From Caldimonas brevitalea (GTDB lineage Bacteria; Pseudomonadota; Gammaproteobacteria; Burkholderiales; Burkholderiaceae_C), in assembly GCF_001017435.1 (NCBI RefSeq), contig NZ_CP011371.1, forward strand, positions 1,488,001-1,552,000: a DNA stretch of 64,000 bases, read 5' to 3'. Below, piece after piece: positions 37,256 through 50,485 of the stretch. The position numbers and the translations under genes were made by a program. Each line of letters begins with the position of its first letter. The first letter of the stretch is position 1. The notes beneath the pieces were generated by a model. That model was not told where the DNA came from. It did not search any database and worked only from the letters and a program-made list of their open reading frames with translations.

Positions 37256-38143
37256 CTAGCGGCTGGCACGAAGATCGTGGGGGGATGGCGACGCGGCAGC
37301 GCCACGGTCCTGCAGGGCAGAGACAAGCGGCCAGGCCGCAGCCTGGCCCGCGGCGAGCAGCAGCTGCGCGACCACGGCCACGGCAATGAGCTCGGGCGCC
37401 TTGCCCGCGATGCCCGGGAGGCCGATCGGGCAGGTCATGCGGGCCAGTGTCTGTGCGCTCACGCCGCGCTCGAGCAGACGGTGCTCGAAGCGGGCACGCT
37501 TGGTGGCCGAGCCGATCAAGCCGAAATATGCGAAGTCGGCGCGCCGCAGGATCGCCTCGGTGAGCCGCAGGTCGAGGTCGTGCCGGTGCGTCAGCACGAG
37601 ATAGTGGGCGCCCGGCGGCGCCTGGGCGACCTCGGCCTCGACGCCATCATCGACGCACACCCGCTCGATGTTTGCCGGCCAGCCGCCGGGCCATACGGCC
37701 GGGAATTCATCGTCGCGTTCGTCGATCCAGTCCACCCGGCACGGCAATGTCGCGAGCAATCGTGCGATCGCGCGGCCGACATGGCCGGCGCCGTAGAGCT
37801 GCAGATGGAACAGCGGTGTCTCGTCGGGCCAGGCTCGCAGTTCGGCGGGAGTCAACGGCGAGTAGCGCAGCGTGACGACACCTCCGCAGCATTGCCCGAG
37901 GGCCGGCCCGAGCGGATAGCGGCGCACCTCGACCGCCTCGATGCGCTGCGCCAGCCGCTGCCGTGCCAGCTCGATCGCGTCCAGCTCCAGGCGCCCGCCG
38001 CCCACGGTGCCCGCCACGGCCTCGGCGGCGACCAGCATGCGGGTGCCAGCCTCGCGCGGCACCGACCCCTGCGTGGTGTGCACTTCCACCACGACGGCGG
38101 GCCTGCCTGCCTCGTGCCAGTGCTGCGCGACGGCCTTGAGCAT
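37256..38143 (-). CDS. xdhC: Xanthine dehydrogenase accessory protein
   Basis: XdhC binds molybdenum cofactor, aids its sulfuration and loads XdhB. The 295-residue product has the XdhC N-terminal domain (VVVEVHTTQGSVPREAGTRM, ALGQCCGGVV with the conserved CC) and the C-terminal Rossmann domain (FHLQLYGAGHVGRAIARLLA, FAYFGLIGSATKRARF). Start 38143 lies 5 bp after the xdhB stop. The last 20 residues are low-complexity. Confidence 0.93.
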   Translation of the reverse strand: MLKAVAQHWHEAGRPAVVVEVHTTQGSVPREAGTRMLVAAEAVAGTVGGGRLELDAIELARQRLAQRIEAVEVRRYPLGPALGQCCGGVVTLRYSPLTPAELRAWPDETPLFHLQLYGAGHVGRAIARLLATLPCRVDWIDERDDEFPAVWPGGWPANIERVCVDDGVEAEVAQAPPGAHYLVLTHRHDLDLRLTEAILRRADFAYFGLIGSATKRARFEHRLLERGVSAQTLARMTCPIGLPGIAGKAPELIAVAVVAQLLLAAGQAAAWPLVSALQDRGAAASPSPHDLRASR

Positions 38144-38148
38144 GCCGC

Positions 38149-40461
38149 TCAGCCGCGCCGGGCGGCCACCGTGTTCAACACCGCTTCGGGCGTGGCCGGC
38201 GCGTCGAGGCGCACCGGCTCGCGCCGCCCGGGTGCCACCGCCGCGATCGCGTCGCGCAAGGCCTCGTAGACCGAGATCGCCAGCATGAAAGGCGGCTCGC
38301 CGACCGCCTTGGAGCCGAACACGTTGTCTTCGCGGTTGGCCTCGGGCCACAGCCGCACGCGGAAGTGCTCGGGCACATCGCTCGCGGTCGGGATCTTGTA
38401 GGTGCTCGGCGCATGGCTGGTCAGCCGGCCCTGTTCGTTCCAGACCAGTTCCTCGGTCGTCAGCCAGCCCATGCCCTGCACGAACCCGCCTTCGATCTGG
38501 CCGAGGTCGATCGCCGGGTTGAGGCTGCGGCCGACGTCGTGCAGGATGTCGACCGCCAGCACCTTGTTCTCGCCGGTCAGCGTGTCGATGACCACCTCGG
38601 TGCAGGCGGCGCCGTAGGCGAAGTAGTAGAAGGGCCGGCCGCTCAGCGTGGCCTTGTCGTAGTGGATCTTGGGGGTCGCGTAGAACCCGTCGGACCACAG
38701 CTGCACGCGGGCGATGTAGGCCGCATGCACCACGTCGGCGAAGTCGCGCGCGCCGTTCGGCGTCACCACCTGGCCATCGCGAAACGCCACCTGCTCGGGC
38801 CGCACCCCCTGCTGGCCTGCGACGAACTGCGCCAGCCGTTCGCGCACTTGCCGCGCCGCGATCTGTGCCGCCCGGCCGTTCAGGTCGGTGCCGCTCGAGG
38901 CCGCGGTGGCCGAGGCATTGGGCACCTTGGCCGTGTCGGTGCTGGTGATGCGCACCCGGTCGAGGGGCAGCCCCAGCTCGTCGGCGACGATCTGGCAGAC
39001 CTTGGTGTGCAGCCCCTGGCCCATCTCGGTGCCGCCGTGGTTGACCTGCACCGTGCCGTCGCCATAGACATGCACCAGCGCGCCCGCCTGATTGAAGAAG
39101 GTGGCGGTGAACGAGATGCCGAACTTCACCGGCGTCAAGGCCAGCCCGCGCTTGAGCACCGGCTGCGTGGCGTTCCACGCGGCGATCTGCTCGCGCCGTT
39201 CACGCCAGCGGCAGTCGGCGGCGAGTTGGGCCACCAGCTCGGGCGCGATGTTGTCTTCGACCGTCATGCCGTAGTGCGTCACGGCGCGGGCGCCGTCGCC
39301 GTAGAAGTTGCGCTCACGCACCTGCAGCGGGTCGAGCCCCAGGTGGCGGGCGATGTCGTCGAGCACCGTCTCGATCGCGATCATGCCCTGCGGCCCGCCG
39401 AAGCCGCGGAACGCGGTGTTGCTCTGCGTGTGGGTCTTGCAGCGGTAGGAATCGATCTGGACGTGTTCGAGGCAGTAGGTGTTGTCGACGTGGAACACCG
39501 CACGGTCGTTGACCGGGCCCGACAGGTCGGCCGAGAAGCCGCACTGCGACGCGAGCATCAGCTGCAGGCCGGCGACACGCCCGCTGTCGTCGAAGCCAAC
39601 GTCGTAGCGGTAGAGGAAGTTGTGGCGCTTGCCGGTCACCAGGAAGTCGTCCAGCCGCTCCAGCCGGAGCTTGACCGGCCGGCGGAACTTGCGCGCCGCC
39701 AGCGCCGCCCACACCGCCAGATGCCCGGCCTGCGTCTCCTTGCCGCCGAAGCCGCCGCCCATGCGCCGGCATTCCACCCGCACCTGGTGCTGCTCCAGCC
39801 CCAGCGCCTGCGCCACCCAGTGTTGAACCTCGCCCGGGTGCTGGGTGGAGCTGTAGATGCACCAGCCGTCCTGCTCCTCGGGCAGCGCATAGGCCACCTG
39901 GCCTTCCAGGTAGAAATGCTCCTGGCCACCGACGCTGAAGCTGCCGCTTAGCCGGTGGGGTGCGGCGGCGAGCGCACCTTGCGGGTCGCCGCGCTTCAGG
40001 TGCACCGGCGGCAGCACATGGCTGTCGGCGGCCAGCGCGGACTCGATGTCGAGCAGCGCCGGCAGCGGCTCGATGTCGCAACGCACGGCGCGCGCGGCCG
40101 CGCGCGCTGCGTTCACCGAACTCGCGACCACCAGGCCGATGACCTGGCCGACATGCTCGACCGTGTCGATCGCGAAGATCGGCTCGTCGTGGGCGGTGAC
40201 CGCAAAGCGCTTGTCGCCCGGGATGTCGGCGGCCGTCACGAGGCCGATCACGCCCGGCATCGTCAAGGCCGGCGCCGCGTCGACACCGCGCAATCGGCCG
40301 TGGGCGACCGCGCTGAGGATGGGCGCCGCGTACAAGGTGCCCTTGCGTTCGGGCAGGTCGTCGACATAGAGCGCCGCGCCGCTGACCTGGGCGCGTGCGC
40401 TCTCGTGCGGCAGGGGCTGGCCGCAGACGCCGGCGGCCGGCAGCAGGTCGGGCGCGTTCAT
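38149..40461 (-). CDS. xdhB: Xanthine dehydrogenase molybdopterin subunit
   Basis: The large subunit of xanthine dehydrogenase (770 residues) carries the molybdenum cofactor and oxidises hypoxanthine and xanthine to urate. It has the usual N-terminal a/b hammerhead (ESARAQVSGAALYVDDLPE), GGGFGGKETQAG, AFRGFGGPQGM and the C-terminal GEPPFMLAISVYEALRDAI. The ATG at 40461 overlaps the xdhA stop (ATGA). Length is standard. Confidence 0.96.
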   Translation of the reverse strand: MNAPDLLPAAGVCGQPLPHESARAQVSGAALYVDDLPERKGTLYAAPILSAVAHGRLRGVDAAPALTMPGVIGLVTAADIPGDKRFAVTAHDEPIFAIDTVEHVGQVIGLVVASSVNAARAAARAVRCDIEPLPALLDIESALAADSHVLPPVHLKRGDPQGALAAAPHRLSGSFSVGGQEHFYLEGQVAYALPEEQDGWCIYSSTQHPGEVQHWVAQALGLEQHQVRVECRRMGGGFGGKETQAGHLAVWAALAARKFRRPVKLRLERLDDFLVTGKRHNFLYRYDVGFDDSGRVAGLQLMLASQCGFSADLSGPVNDRAVFHVDNTYCLEHVQIDSYRCKTHTQSNTAFRGFGGPQGMIAIETVLDDIARHLGLDPLQVRERNFYGDGARAVTHYGMTVEDNIAPELVAQLAADCRWRERREQIAAWNATQPVLKRGLALTPVKFGISFTATFFNQAGALVHVYGDGTVQVNHGGTEMGQGLHTKVCQIVADELGLPLDRVRITSTDTAKVPNASATAASSGTDLNGRAAQIAARQVRERLAQFVAGQQGVRPEQVAFRDGQVVTPNGARDFADVVHAAYIARVQLWSDGFYATPKIHYDKATLSGRPFYYFAYGAACTEVVIDTLTGENKVLAVDILHDVGRSLNPAIDLGQIEGGFVQGMGWLTTEELVWNEQGRLTSHAPSTYKIPTASDVPEHFRVRLWPEANREDNVFGSKAVGEPPFMLAISVYEALRDAIAAVAPGRREPVRLDAPATPEAVLNTVAARRG

Positions 40462-41960
40462 GTGACACCTCCGGCGGCTGGTTGCAACGTGGCCAGTGTC
40501 AGTTGCTCGACCCGCAGCGGCCCGATGCCCTGGCTTTCGAGCCAGAAGCGCCACAACAGCCCGGACGCGGCCTCACGGCGGTAGGCCGCGCTCGCCCGCA
40601 TGTCGCTGAGCGGGTCGAACTCGCGGCGCAACACCGCCATCGCGGCCCGCACCGTCGCCTCATCCCAGGCCTGACCCTGCAGCGCCGCCTCGGTCTGCGG
40701 CGCGCGCGCCGCCGTAGCGGCCATGCCGCCGACCCCGATGCGGACCTGCTGCACCCGACCGGCATGCAGCGTCACCGCGAGCGCCAAACACACGGCCGAG
40801 ATGTCGTCGTCGAAGCGCTTGGACAGCTTGTAGGCCTGCAGCAGCCCGGGTGGTGGGTGCAGCGGCAGCAGCACATGCGTCAGCACTTCGTCGCTCGCCA
40901 TCGCCGTCTGCCGGTAGCCCAGATAGAGGTCCTCGAGCGCCAGCTCGCGGGCGCCGCGGCGGCTTTGCAGGCGGACGCGGGCGCCCAAGGCGATCAACAG
41001 CGGCATCGAGTCGCCGATCGGCGACCCGTTGGCGATGTTGCCGCCCAGCGTGCCCGATTCGCGCACCGGCAGCCCGGCGAAGCGGTTCGCAAAGGTCCGC
41101 AGCTGGGGCCAGCGTGCGACCAGGGCGGCATAGGCATCGCTCAGCCGCACGGCAGCGCCGATTTCCAACTGGCCAGGGCCCTCGATGACCTGCTGCAACT
41201 CGTGCACACCGGTCACGTCCAGCGTGCTGGCAAAACGGCGGTGTTGTTTGGTGACCCACAGGCCGACGTCGGTGCAGCCGGCGATCAACTGTGCGTCGGG
41301 CCGCGCTTCGCGCAGCGCCAGCAGCTCCTGCAGGTGGCGCGGGCGCAGGGTCGCCCCGGCCTGCAGCCCCGTCCCGTCGCCGTCGCGCAGCGCCCGCAGC
41401 TGCTGCAGCAAGGCGGTTTCGTCGACGCCGCGCAGCGGGTAGCCGGGCATCGTCTGCGTCGCCTCGACGATCGGCCGGTACCCGGTGCAGCGGCACAAAT
41501 TGCCCGACAGCGCTTCCTGCGCCACCTCACGCGTGATGCGCTGCGGCTCGGCGCCCGCCACCCGCTGCTGGTACAGCGCGAACATCGACATCACGAATCC
41601 GGGGGTGCAGAAGCCGCATTGCGAGCCGTGGCAGTCGACCATCGCCTGCTGCGCCGGGTGCAGACCATCCTGCGGCGACGCCAGGTCTTCGACGGTCCAC
41701 AGTGCACAGCCGTCGAGCGAAGAGACGAAGCGGATGCAGCTGTTGATGCTGCGCCAGCGCACCCGCTCGGCGCCGGCCGGGCCTTCCAGTTCGGCCACCA
41801 CCACACAACAGGCGCCGCAATCGCCTTCGCCGCAGCCCTCCTTGGTGCCGGTGCAGCCGGCGTCTTCGCGCAGCCACTCGAGCACCGTGCGGGTCGGCTC
41901 GACCTCGGGCAGCGAGACGGTCTGCTGGCGGTGCAGAAAGCGGATCGGGCGGGCTTGCAT
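40458..41960 (-). CDS. xdhA: Xanthine dehydrogenase FeS/FAD subunit
   Basis: The small subunit (500 residues) holds two 2Fe-2S clusters and FAD, passing electrons to NAD+. The first cluster is CGEGDCGACC (near residue 43) with its partner cysteines; the second is CGFCTPGF and CRCTGYRPI (near 115-160). The FAD domain has IAGCTDVGLWVTKQHR and GTLGGNIANGSPIGD. Start 41960 gives the expected N-terminus; the frame extends far upstream through the divergent regulator but is not coding there. First gene of xdhABC. Confidence 0.96.
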   Translation of the reverse strand: MQARPIRFLHRQQTVSLPEVEPTRTVLEWLREDAGCTGTKEGCGEGDCGACCVVVAELEGPAGAERVRWRSINSCIRFVSSLDGCALWTVEDLASPQDGLHPAQQAMVDCHGSQCGFCTPGFVMSMFALYQQRVAGAEPQRITREVAQEALSGNLCRCTGYRPIVEATQTMPGYPLRGVDETALLQQLRALRDGDGTGLQAGATLRPRHLQELLALREARPDAQLIAGCTDVGLWVTKQHRRFASTLDVTGVHELQQVIEGPGQLEIGAAVRLSDAYAALVARWPQLRTFANRFAGLPVRESGTLGGNIANGSPIGDSMPLLIALGARVRLQSRRGARELALEDLYLGYRQTAMASDEVLTHVLLPLHPPPGLLQAYKLSKRFDDDISAVCLALAVTLHAGRVQQVRIGVGGMAATAARAPQTEAALQGQAWDEATVRAAMAVLRREFDPLSDMRASAAYRREAASGLLWRFWLESQGIGPLRVEQLTLATLQPAAGGVT

Positions 41961-42030
41961 GGGGCGGGCAGGGGGGCAGGAGGGAGGGGCCGGAAAATAA
42001 GGCAACGGTAACGCCTGGCGCCGCGCGGCG

Positions 42031-42048
42031 TATACGAGAATGCGTATA
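42031..42048. promoter_or_regulatory. LysR-type binding site between xdhA and lysR
   Basis: TATACG (42031-42036) and CGTATA (42043-42048) form a perfect inverted repeat with a 6-bp spacer, giving the T-N11-A form of LysR boxes. It is the only clear palindrome in the 108-bp divergent intergenic region and is less GC-rich than its flanks. Confidence 0.65.
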
Positions 42049-42068
42049 AAGGATATTCGAAAGACCGT

Positions 42069-43025
42069 ATGGCCGCGCGAGTCGATTTCGACAACATTGA
42101 GCTTCGCCTCGTCAGGGTCTTGCACACATTGGTCACCGAATGCAGCGTTTCCCGTGCCGCGTTGAAGCTGGAGCTGTCGCAGCCGGCGGTCAGCGCGCAC
42201 CTGCGCCGCTTGCGCGAGGTCACCGGCGACCTGCTGCTGGTGCGCAGCGGCAACGGCATGGCGCCCACGCCGGTGGCGCTGGAGCTCGTCGGCACGGCGG
42301 CCGCGCTGCTCGAGCAGGCCGACCGGCTGTTCGGGCGGCAGCAGGCCGCGCGCGGGTTCGATCCGGCCACCAGCGAGGCCCGCTTCCAGGTGGCGGCCAG
42401 CGATTTCCTCGACCCGTTGTTCCTGCCGCGGCTGGTGGCGGTGGTCAAGCAGGCCGCGCCCGGCGTGCAGCTCGAGCTGCTGCCGCTGTCGGCCGAGTTC
42501 GACGTGCAGCGGCAGCTGGTGTCCGGCGGTGTCGACCTGGTGGTCGGCAACTGGTTGCAGCCGCCCGACGACCTGCACCTGGGGCGCTTGCTGACCGACG
42601 AGGTGGTCTGCCTGGTGGCCGACGACCATCCCGCGGTGCGCTCGCCGCGGGCCTGGAACGCCGAGCGCTACCTGGCCTGCCAGCATGTCGCGCCGACACC
42701 TTTGCACGCCGGGCGCGAGGCGCGCGGCGTGATCGATGCACATCTGCACCAACTCGGGCTGGCGCGCAACGTCACGGTGCGCAGCGCACATTTCGGCCAG
42801 ATCCCGCAGATGGTGGCGCACAGCCTGCTGGTGCTGACCACCGGGCGCCAGTTCTGCTCGCGTTATGTCGCCCAGTTGCCGGTGAAGATCCTGCGCTGCC
42901 CGATCGCGTTCCCGCCGATGAACTATTACCAGCTGTGGCACGACCGCACCCACACGTCGCCGGCCCATCGGTGGTTCCGCGAACGGGTGCGCGACGTGGC
43001 ACGCGGGCTGGGCGGGGCCAACTGA
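42069..43025 (+). CDS. LysR-family regulator of purine genes
   Basis: A 318-residue LysR-type regulator. Winged helix at residues 8-68 (SRAALKLELSQPAVSAHLRR), effector domain at 95-300 (FQVAASDFLDPLFLPRLVAV). It is divergent from xdhA and followed 52 bp later by guanine deaminase, so it most likely controls purine breakdown with a purine effector. That target is inferred from position. Confidence 0.9.
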   Translation: MAARVDFDNIELRLVRVLHTLVTECSVSRAALKLELSQPAVSAHLRRLREVTGDLLLVRSGNGMAPTPVALELVGTAAALLEQADRLFGRQQAARGFDPATSEARFQVAASDFLDPLFLPRLVAVVKQAAPGVQLELLPLSAEFDVQRQLVSGGVDLVVGNWLQPPDDLHLGRLLTDEVVCLVADDHPAVRSPRAWNAERYLACQHVAPTPLHAGREARGVIDAHLHQLGLARNVTVRSAHFGQIPQMVAHSLLVLTTGRQFCSRYVAQLPVKILRCPIAFPPMNYYQLWHDRTHTSPAHRWFRERVRDVARGLGGAN

Positions 43026-43077
43026 GGCCGTTCGCCGGCGCCCTCGTCGTGTCCCAAGTTTCGAGAACCCCATCGCC

Positions 43078-44421
43078 ATGACCCACCGTATCGCCCTGTG
43101 CGGCGACCTGCTCGACCTGACCGCCGACCCCGGCTGGCAGGTCGACGCCGGCCCCGCCGTCCGTTTCCGTCCCGACAGTTGCTTGCTGATCGACGAGGCC
43201 GGCCGCGTGGCCGGCGTCGAAGCCGACGCCGCTGCGGTGGACGCCTGGCTCGGCAGCGCCGGCCAGCGTGTCGACTGCCGTGGCCGGCTGGTGACGCCCG
43301 GTTTTGTCGACACGCATGTGCACGCGCCGCAGCTCGACGTCATCGCCAGCTTCGGCACCGAGCTGCTCGACTGGCTCAACACCTACACCTTCCCGGCCGA
43401 ACGCAAGTTCGCCGATGCGCTCGAGGCCCGCCGCGGCGCCGAGCTGTTCCTCGACGCCTTGCTGGCCTGCGGCACCACTTCGGCGATGGTGTTCCCCACC
43501 GTGCACAAGGTGTCGGCCGAAGCGCTGTTCGAGGCCGGGGAGGCGCGCGGCATGCGGCTGCTGGCAGGCAAGGTGCTGATGGACCGGCATGCGCCCGAAG
43601 GTCTGCTCGACGATGTGGAGCAGGCCGAGCGCGATTGTGTCGACCTGATCGAACGCTGGCATGGCCGCAGCCGGCTGGCCTATGCGGTGACGCCTCGTTT
43701 TGCCGCCACCTCGACACCCGAGCAACTGCAGATGGCGGGCCGGCTGTGCGCCGCCTACCCGGGTGTCTACCTGCAGACCCATGTGGCCGAGAACCGCGCC
43801 GAGGTGCGCTGGATGGCGGAGCTGTTCCCGGCGGCACGCAGCTACCTCGACATCTATGCCGGGCATGGCCTGGTGCACGACCGGTCGGTGTTCGCGCACG
43901 GCATCTGGCTCGACGACGCCGACCGCGCGGTGCTGCGCGACGCACGCGCCAGCATCGCGTTCTGCCCGTCGAGCAACATGTTCATCGGCTCGGGCCTGTT
44001 CGACTGGGGCCAGGCCGAAGCGCAGGGGGTGGCGGTGCACCTCGGCAGCGACGTCGGCGGCGGCACCGCGCTGTCGCAGCTGCGCACGATGGCCGACGGC
44101 TACAAGGTGCTGGCGCTGCAGGGCCAGAAGCTGACCGCGTGGAAAGCGCTCTACGCGGCGACGCTGGGCGCGGCGTCGCAACTGCGGCTCGAGCACGAAA
44201 TCGGCAGTTTCCGGCCCGGTACACTCGCCGATTTGGTGGTGTGGGACTGGGCCCAGGGGCCGGTGGCGCAGCGCCGGCTGGAGGTGGCGCGCGACTTGCA
44301 CGAGCGCGTGTTCGCGTGGATGACGCTCGGCGACGAGCGCAACGTCGTCGCCACCTGGGTGGCCGGGCGCGAGCGCTACCGCCGTCCAGACGCCACCGCG
44401 ATTCCGCAACCAGCGCGTTGA
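43078..44421 (+). CDS. guaD: Guanine deaminase
   Basis: GuaD hydrolyses guanine to xanthine and ammonia. The 447-residue amidohydrolase has the metal motif PGFVDTHVHAPQLDVIASFG (near residue 76), TPRFAATSTPEQLQMAG, QTHVAENRAEVRWM and the GSDVGGGTALSQLRTMADGY stretch typical of guanine deaminases. Length fits. It feeds xanthine to the divergently encoded XdhABC. The transporter ATPase starts 6 bp downstream. Confidence 0.95.
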   Translation: MTHRIALCGDLLDLTADPGWQVDAGPAVRFRPDSCLLIDEAGRVAGVEADAAAVDAWLGSAGQRVDCRGRLVTPGFVDTHVHAPQLDVIASFGTELLDWLNTYTFPAERKFADALEARRGAELFLDALLACGTTSAMVFPTVHKVSAEALFEAGEARGMRLLAGKVLMDRHAPEGLLDDVEQAERDCVDLIERWHGRSRLAYAVTPRFAATSTPEQLQMAGRLCAAYPGVYLQTHVAENRAEVRWMAELFPAARSYLDIYAGHGLVHDRSVFAHGIWLDDADRAVLRDARASIAFCPSSNMFIGSGLFDWGQAEAQGVAVHLGSDVGGGTALSQLRTMADGYKVLALQGQKLTAWKALYAATLGAASQLRLEHEIGSFRPGTLADLVVWDWAQGPVAQRRLEVARDLHERVFAWMTLGDERNVVATWVAGRERYRRPDATAIPQPAR

Positions 44422-44427
44422 CCCGCG

Positions 44428-45970
<1,543 letters not shown>

Positions 45971-45984
<14 letters not shown>

Positions 45985-47080
45985 AGCCCGGCCCCAGGCC
46001 TCCCGGGCGATGTCGATCGCGTCGCCGCTGCTGGCGCTGGCCCTGACCGTGGGGGTCGGTGTGCTGCTGTTCAGCCTGCTCGGCAAAGACCCAGTGCGCG
46101 CACTGCAGATGTTTTTCTGGGAGCCGCTGAAGAGCCCCTATGCCCTCAGCGAGCTGGCGGTGAAGGCCACGCCCCTGATCCTGATCGCGCTGGGCCTGGC
46201 GCTGTGCTTCCGCTCCAATGTCTGGAACATCGGGGCCGAAGGCCAGTTCATCGTCGGCGCGGTGTTCGCCGCCGGCGTCGCGATGCAGGCGACGCCCGAC
46301 ACCGGCCGCTGGATCGTCGTCGCCATCCTGATCGCCGGTGTGGTCGGCGGCATGGTGTGGGCCGCCGTGGTGGCGCTGCTGCGCGACCGTTTCAACGCCA
46401 ACGAGATCCTGGTCAGCCTGATGCTGGTCTACGTTGCCGACATGCTGCTCGGCTATCTGGTGTACGGCCCGTGGAAAGACCCGCAGGGCTACAACTTCCC
46501 GCAGACCATCACCTTCCTGGACGTCACCAAGGTGCCACGCTTGTTCACCGGGCTGCGTGTCAACGTCGGCCTGCTGGTGGCGCTGGCGATGGTCGGGCTG
46601 TGCTGGGTGTTCTTGTTCCGCACCTATGCCGGCTTTCAGCTGCAGGTGGGCGGGCTGGCGCCGCAGGCAGCGCGTTATGCCGGGTTTTCGTCGCGCCGCT
46701 CGCTGTGGCTGGCGCTGCTGGCCTCCGGCGGCCTGGCCGGGCTGGCCGGCGGGCTGGAGGCGGCCGGGCCGCTCGGGCAGCTCACGCCGTATGTGCCGGT
46801 GGGCTACGGCTTTGCCGCCATCATCGTCGCCTTCGTCGGGCGACTGCATCCGGTCGGCATCGTGTTCTCGGCCGTCTTGATGAGCATGTTTTATATCGGC
46901 GGTGAACTGGCGCAATCGCGCCTGGGGCTGCCCAAGTCCATCACCGGCGTGTTCCAGGGCTTGTTGCTGTTTTCGCTGCTGGCGTGCGACACCTTGATCC
47001 ACCACCGCGTGCGCTGGCAGCCCAAGGCCGTGAGCCGCCGTGCCGCCACCTCTCCCACCTCCGAACAGAAAGCCGCTTGA
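45971..47080 (+). CDS. BMP-type nucleoside ABC transporter permease 1
   Basis: A 369-residue permease of the BPD_transp_2 family with eight to ten hydrophobic segments. Conserved stretches are ALCFRSNVWNIGAEGQFIVG, FNANEILVSLMLVYVADMLL and YGFAAIIVAFVGRLHPVGIV, typical of the YufP-like subunit. ATG at 45971 overlaps the ATPase end; the next permease starts 1 bp after its stop. Confidence 0.92.
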
Positions 47081-47081
47081 G

Positions 47082-48008
47082 ATGGACAGCGCTGCCATCG
47101 CCCTCCTGATCGCCGCCACGCTCAACGCCGGCACCGTGCTCGCGATCGCCGCCCTGGGCCTGTTGATCAACGAGCGGGCCGGCATCGTCAACCTGGGCGC
47201 CGAAGGCCTGATGCTGGTGGCCGCGGTCGCCGGCTTCGCGACCGCGGTGCACAGCGGCAGCGATCTGCTGGCCTTTGCCGCCGGGGCCGCCGCGGGCGCC
47301 GTGCTGGCCGCCGCCTTCGGTGTGCTGGTGATCTGGCTCAACACCAATCAATACGCCTCGGGCCTGGCGCTGAGCCTGTTCGGCGCCGGGTTGTCGGCCT
47401 TCGTCGGCGTGCGCTACACGCAGGAGAAGCTGGGCCCGCGGGCGCACTACGAGATCCCCGGCCTGGCCGACCTTCCCTTCATCGGGCCGGCCTTGTTCAA
47501 GCACCATCCGATGGTGTACGTCGCGCTGGCGTTGACGGTGGCCTTGAGCTGGTTTTTGTACCGCTCACGCGCCGGCCTGGTGTTGCGGGCGGTCGGCGAG
47601 TCGCCCGAGTCGGCGCATGCCCTGGGCTACCCGGTGCGCCGGCTGCGGCTGCTGGCGGTGGTCGCCGGCGGCGCCTTGTGCGGGCTGGCCGGTGCCTACC
47701 TCTCGGTGATCTACACGCCGTTGTGGGTCGAGGGTTTGGTGGCCGGCAAGGGCTGGATCGCGCTGGCCCTGACCACCTTCGCCACCTGGCGTCCGGCACG
47801 GGTGTTGCTTGGGGCCTATCTGTTCGGCGGCGTCACGATGCTGCAGTTCCATCTGCAAGGGCAGGGGGTGCAAATTCCCAGCCAGTTGCTGACGGCCTTG
47901 CCGTATCTGGCCACCGTGGTCGTGCTGGTGCTGATCTCGCGCAATCCGACCTGGATCCGCATCAACATGCCGGCGTCGCTGGGCAAGCCGTTTCATCCTG
48001 GCAGTTGA
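47082..48008 (+). CDS. BMP-type nucleoside ABC transporter permease 2
   Basis: A 308-residue permease of the YufQ type, shorter than permease 1 as usual. LINERAGIVNLGAEGLMLVA, YASGLALSLFGAGLSAFVG and GKGWIALALTTFATWRPARV are the conserved segments. It pairs with permease 1 to form the channel. Start at 47082 directly follows permease 1. Confidence 0.93.
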   Translation: MDSAAIALLIAATLNAGTVLAIAALGLLINERAGIVNLGAEGLMLVAAVAGFATAVHSGSDLLAFAAGAAAGAVLAAAFGVLVIWLNTNQYASGLALSLFGAGLSAFVGVRYTQEKLGPRAHYEIPGLADLPFIGPALFKHHPMVYVALALTVALSWFLYRSRAGLVLRAVGESPESAHALGYPVRRLRLLAVVAGGALCGLAGAYLSVIYTPLWVEGLVAGKGWIALALTTFATWRPARVLLGAYLFGGVTMLQFHLQGQGVQIPSQLLTALPYLATVVVLVLISRNPTWIRINMPASLGKPFHPGS

Positions 48009-48076
48009 AGCGGCCAGGCCGGCCGGCTTGATTCCATAATCCCGGCTTTGCGTTGCGTCCCTTTCGGAGTGTCTTG

Positions 48077-50405
<2,329 letters not shown>

Positions 50406-50485
50406 ACGTAGCCACGCCACGAGAGAGCAGGCCGCCGCGCCCCAGGCGGCCTGCGTCGACCCACGGGGCCATGTAGAGGACCACC

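Noticed and set aside
36898..37386. Possible 162-residue gene on the minus strand
   Set aside because: Start lies inside the xdhC gene, no ribosome site, and no recognisable domain; kept only as a possible remnant.
41961..43382. Long upstream extension of xdhA
   Set aside because: The frame is open through the LysR gene by composition only; the XDH N-terminus begins at 41960.
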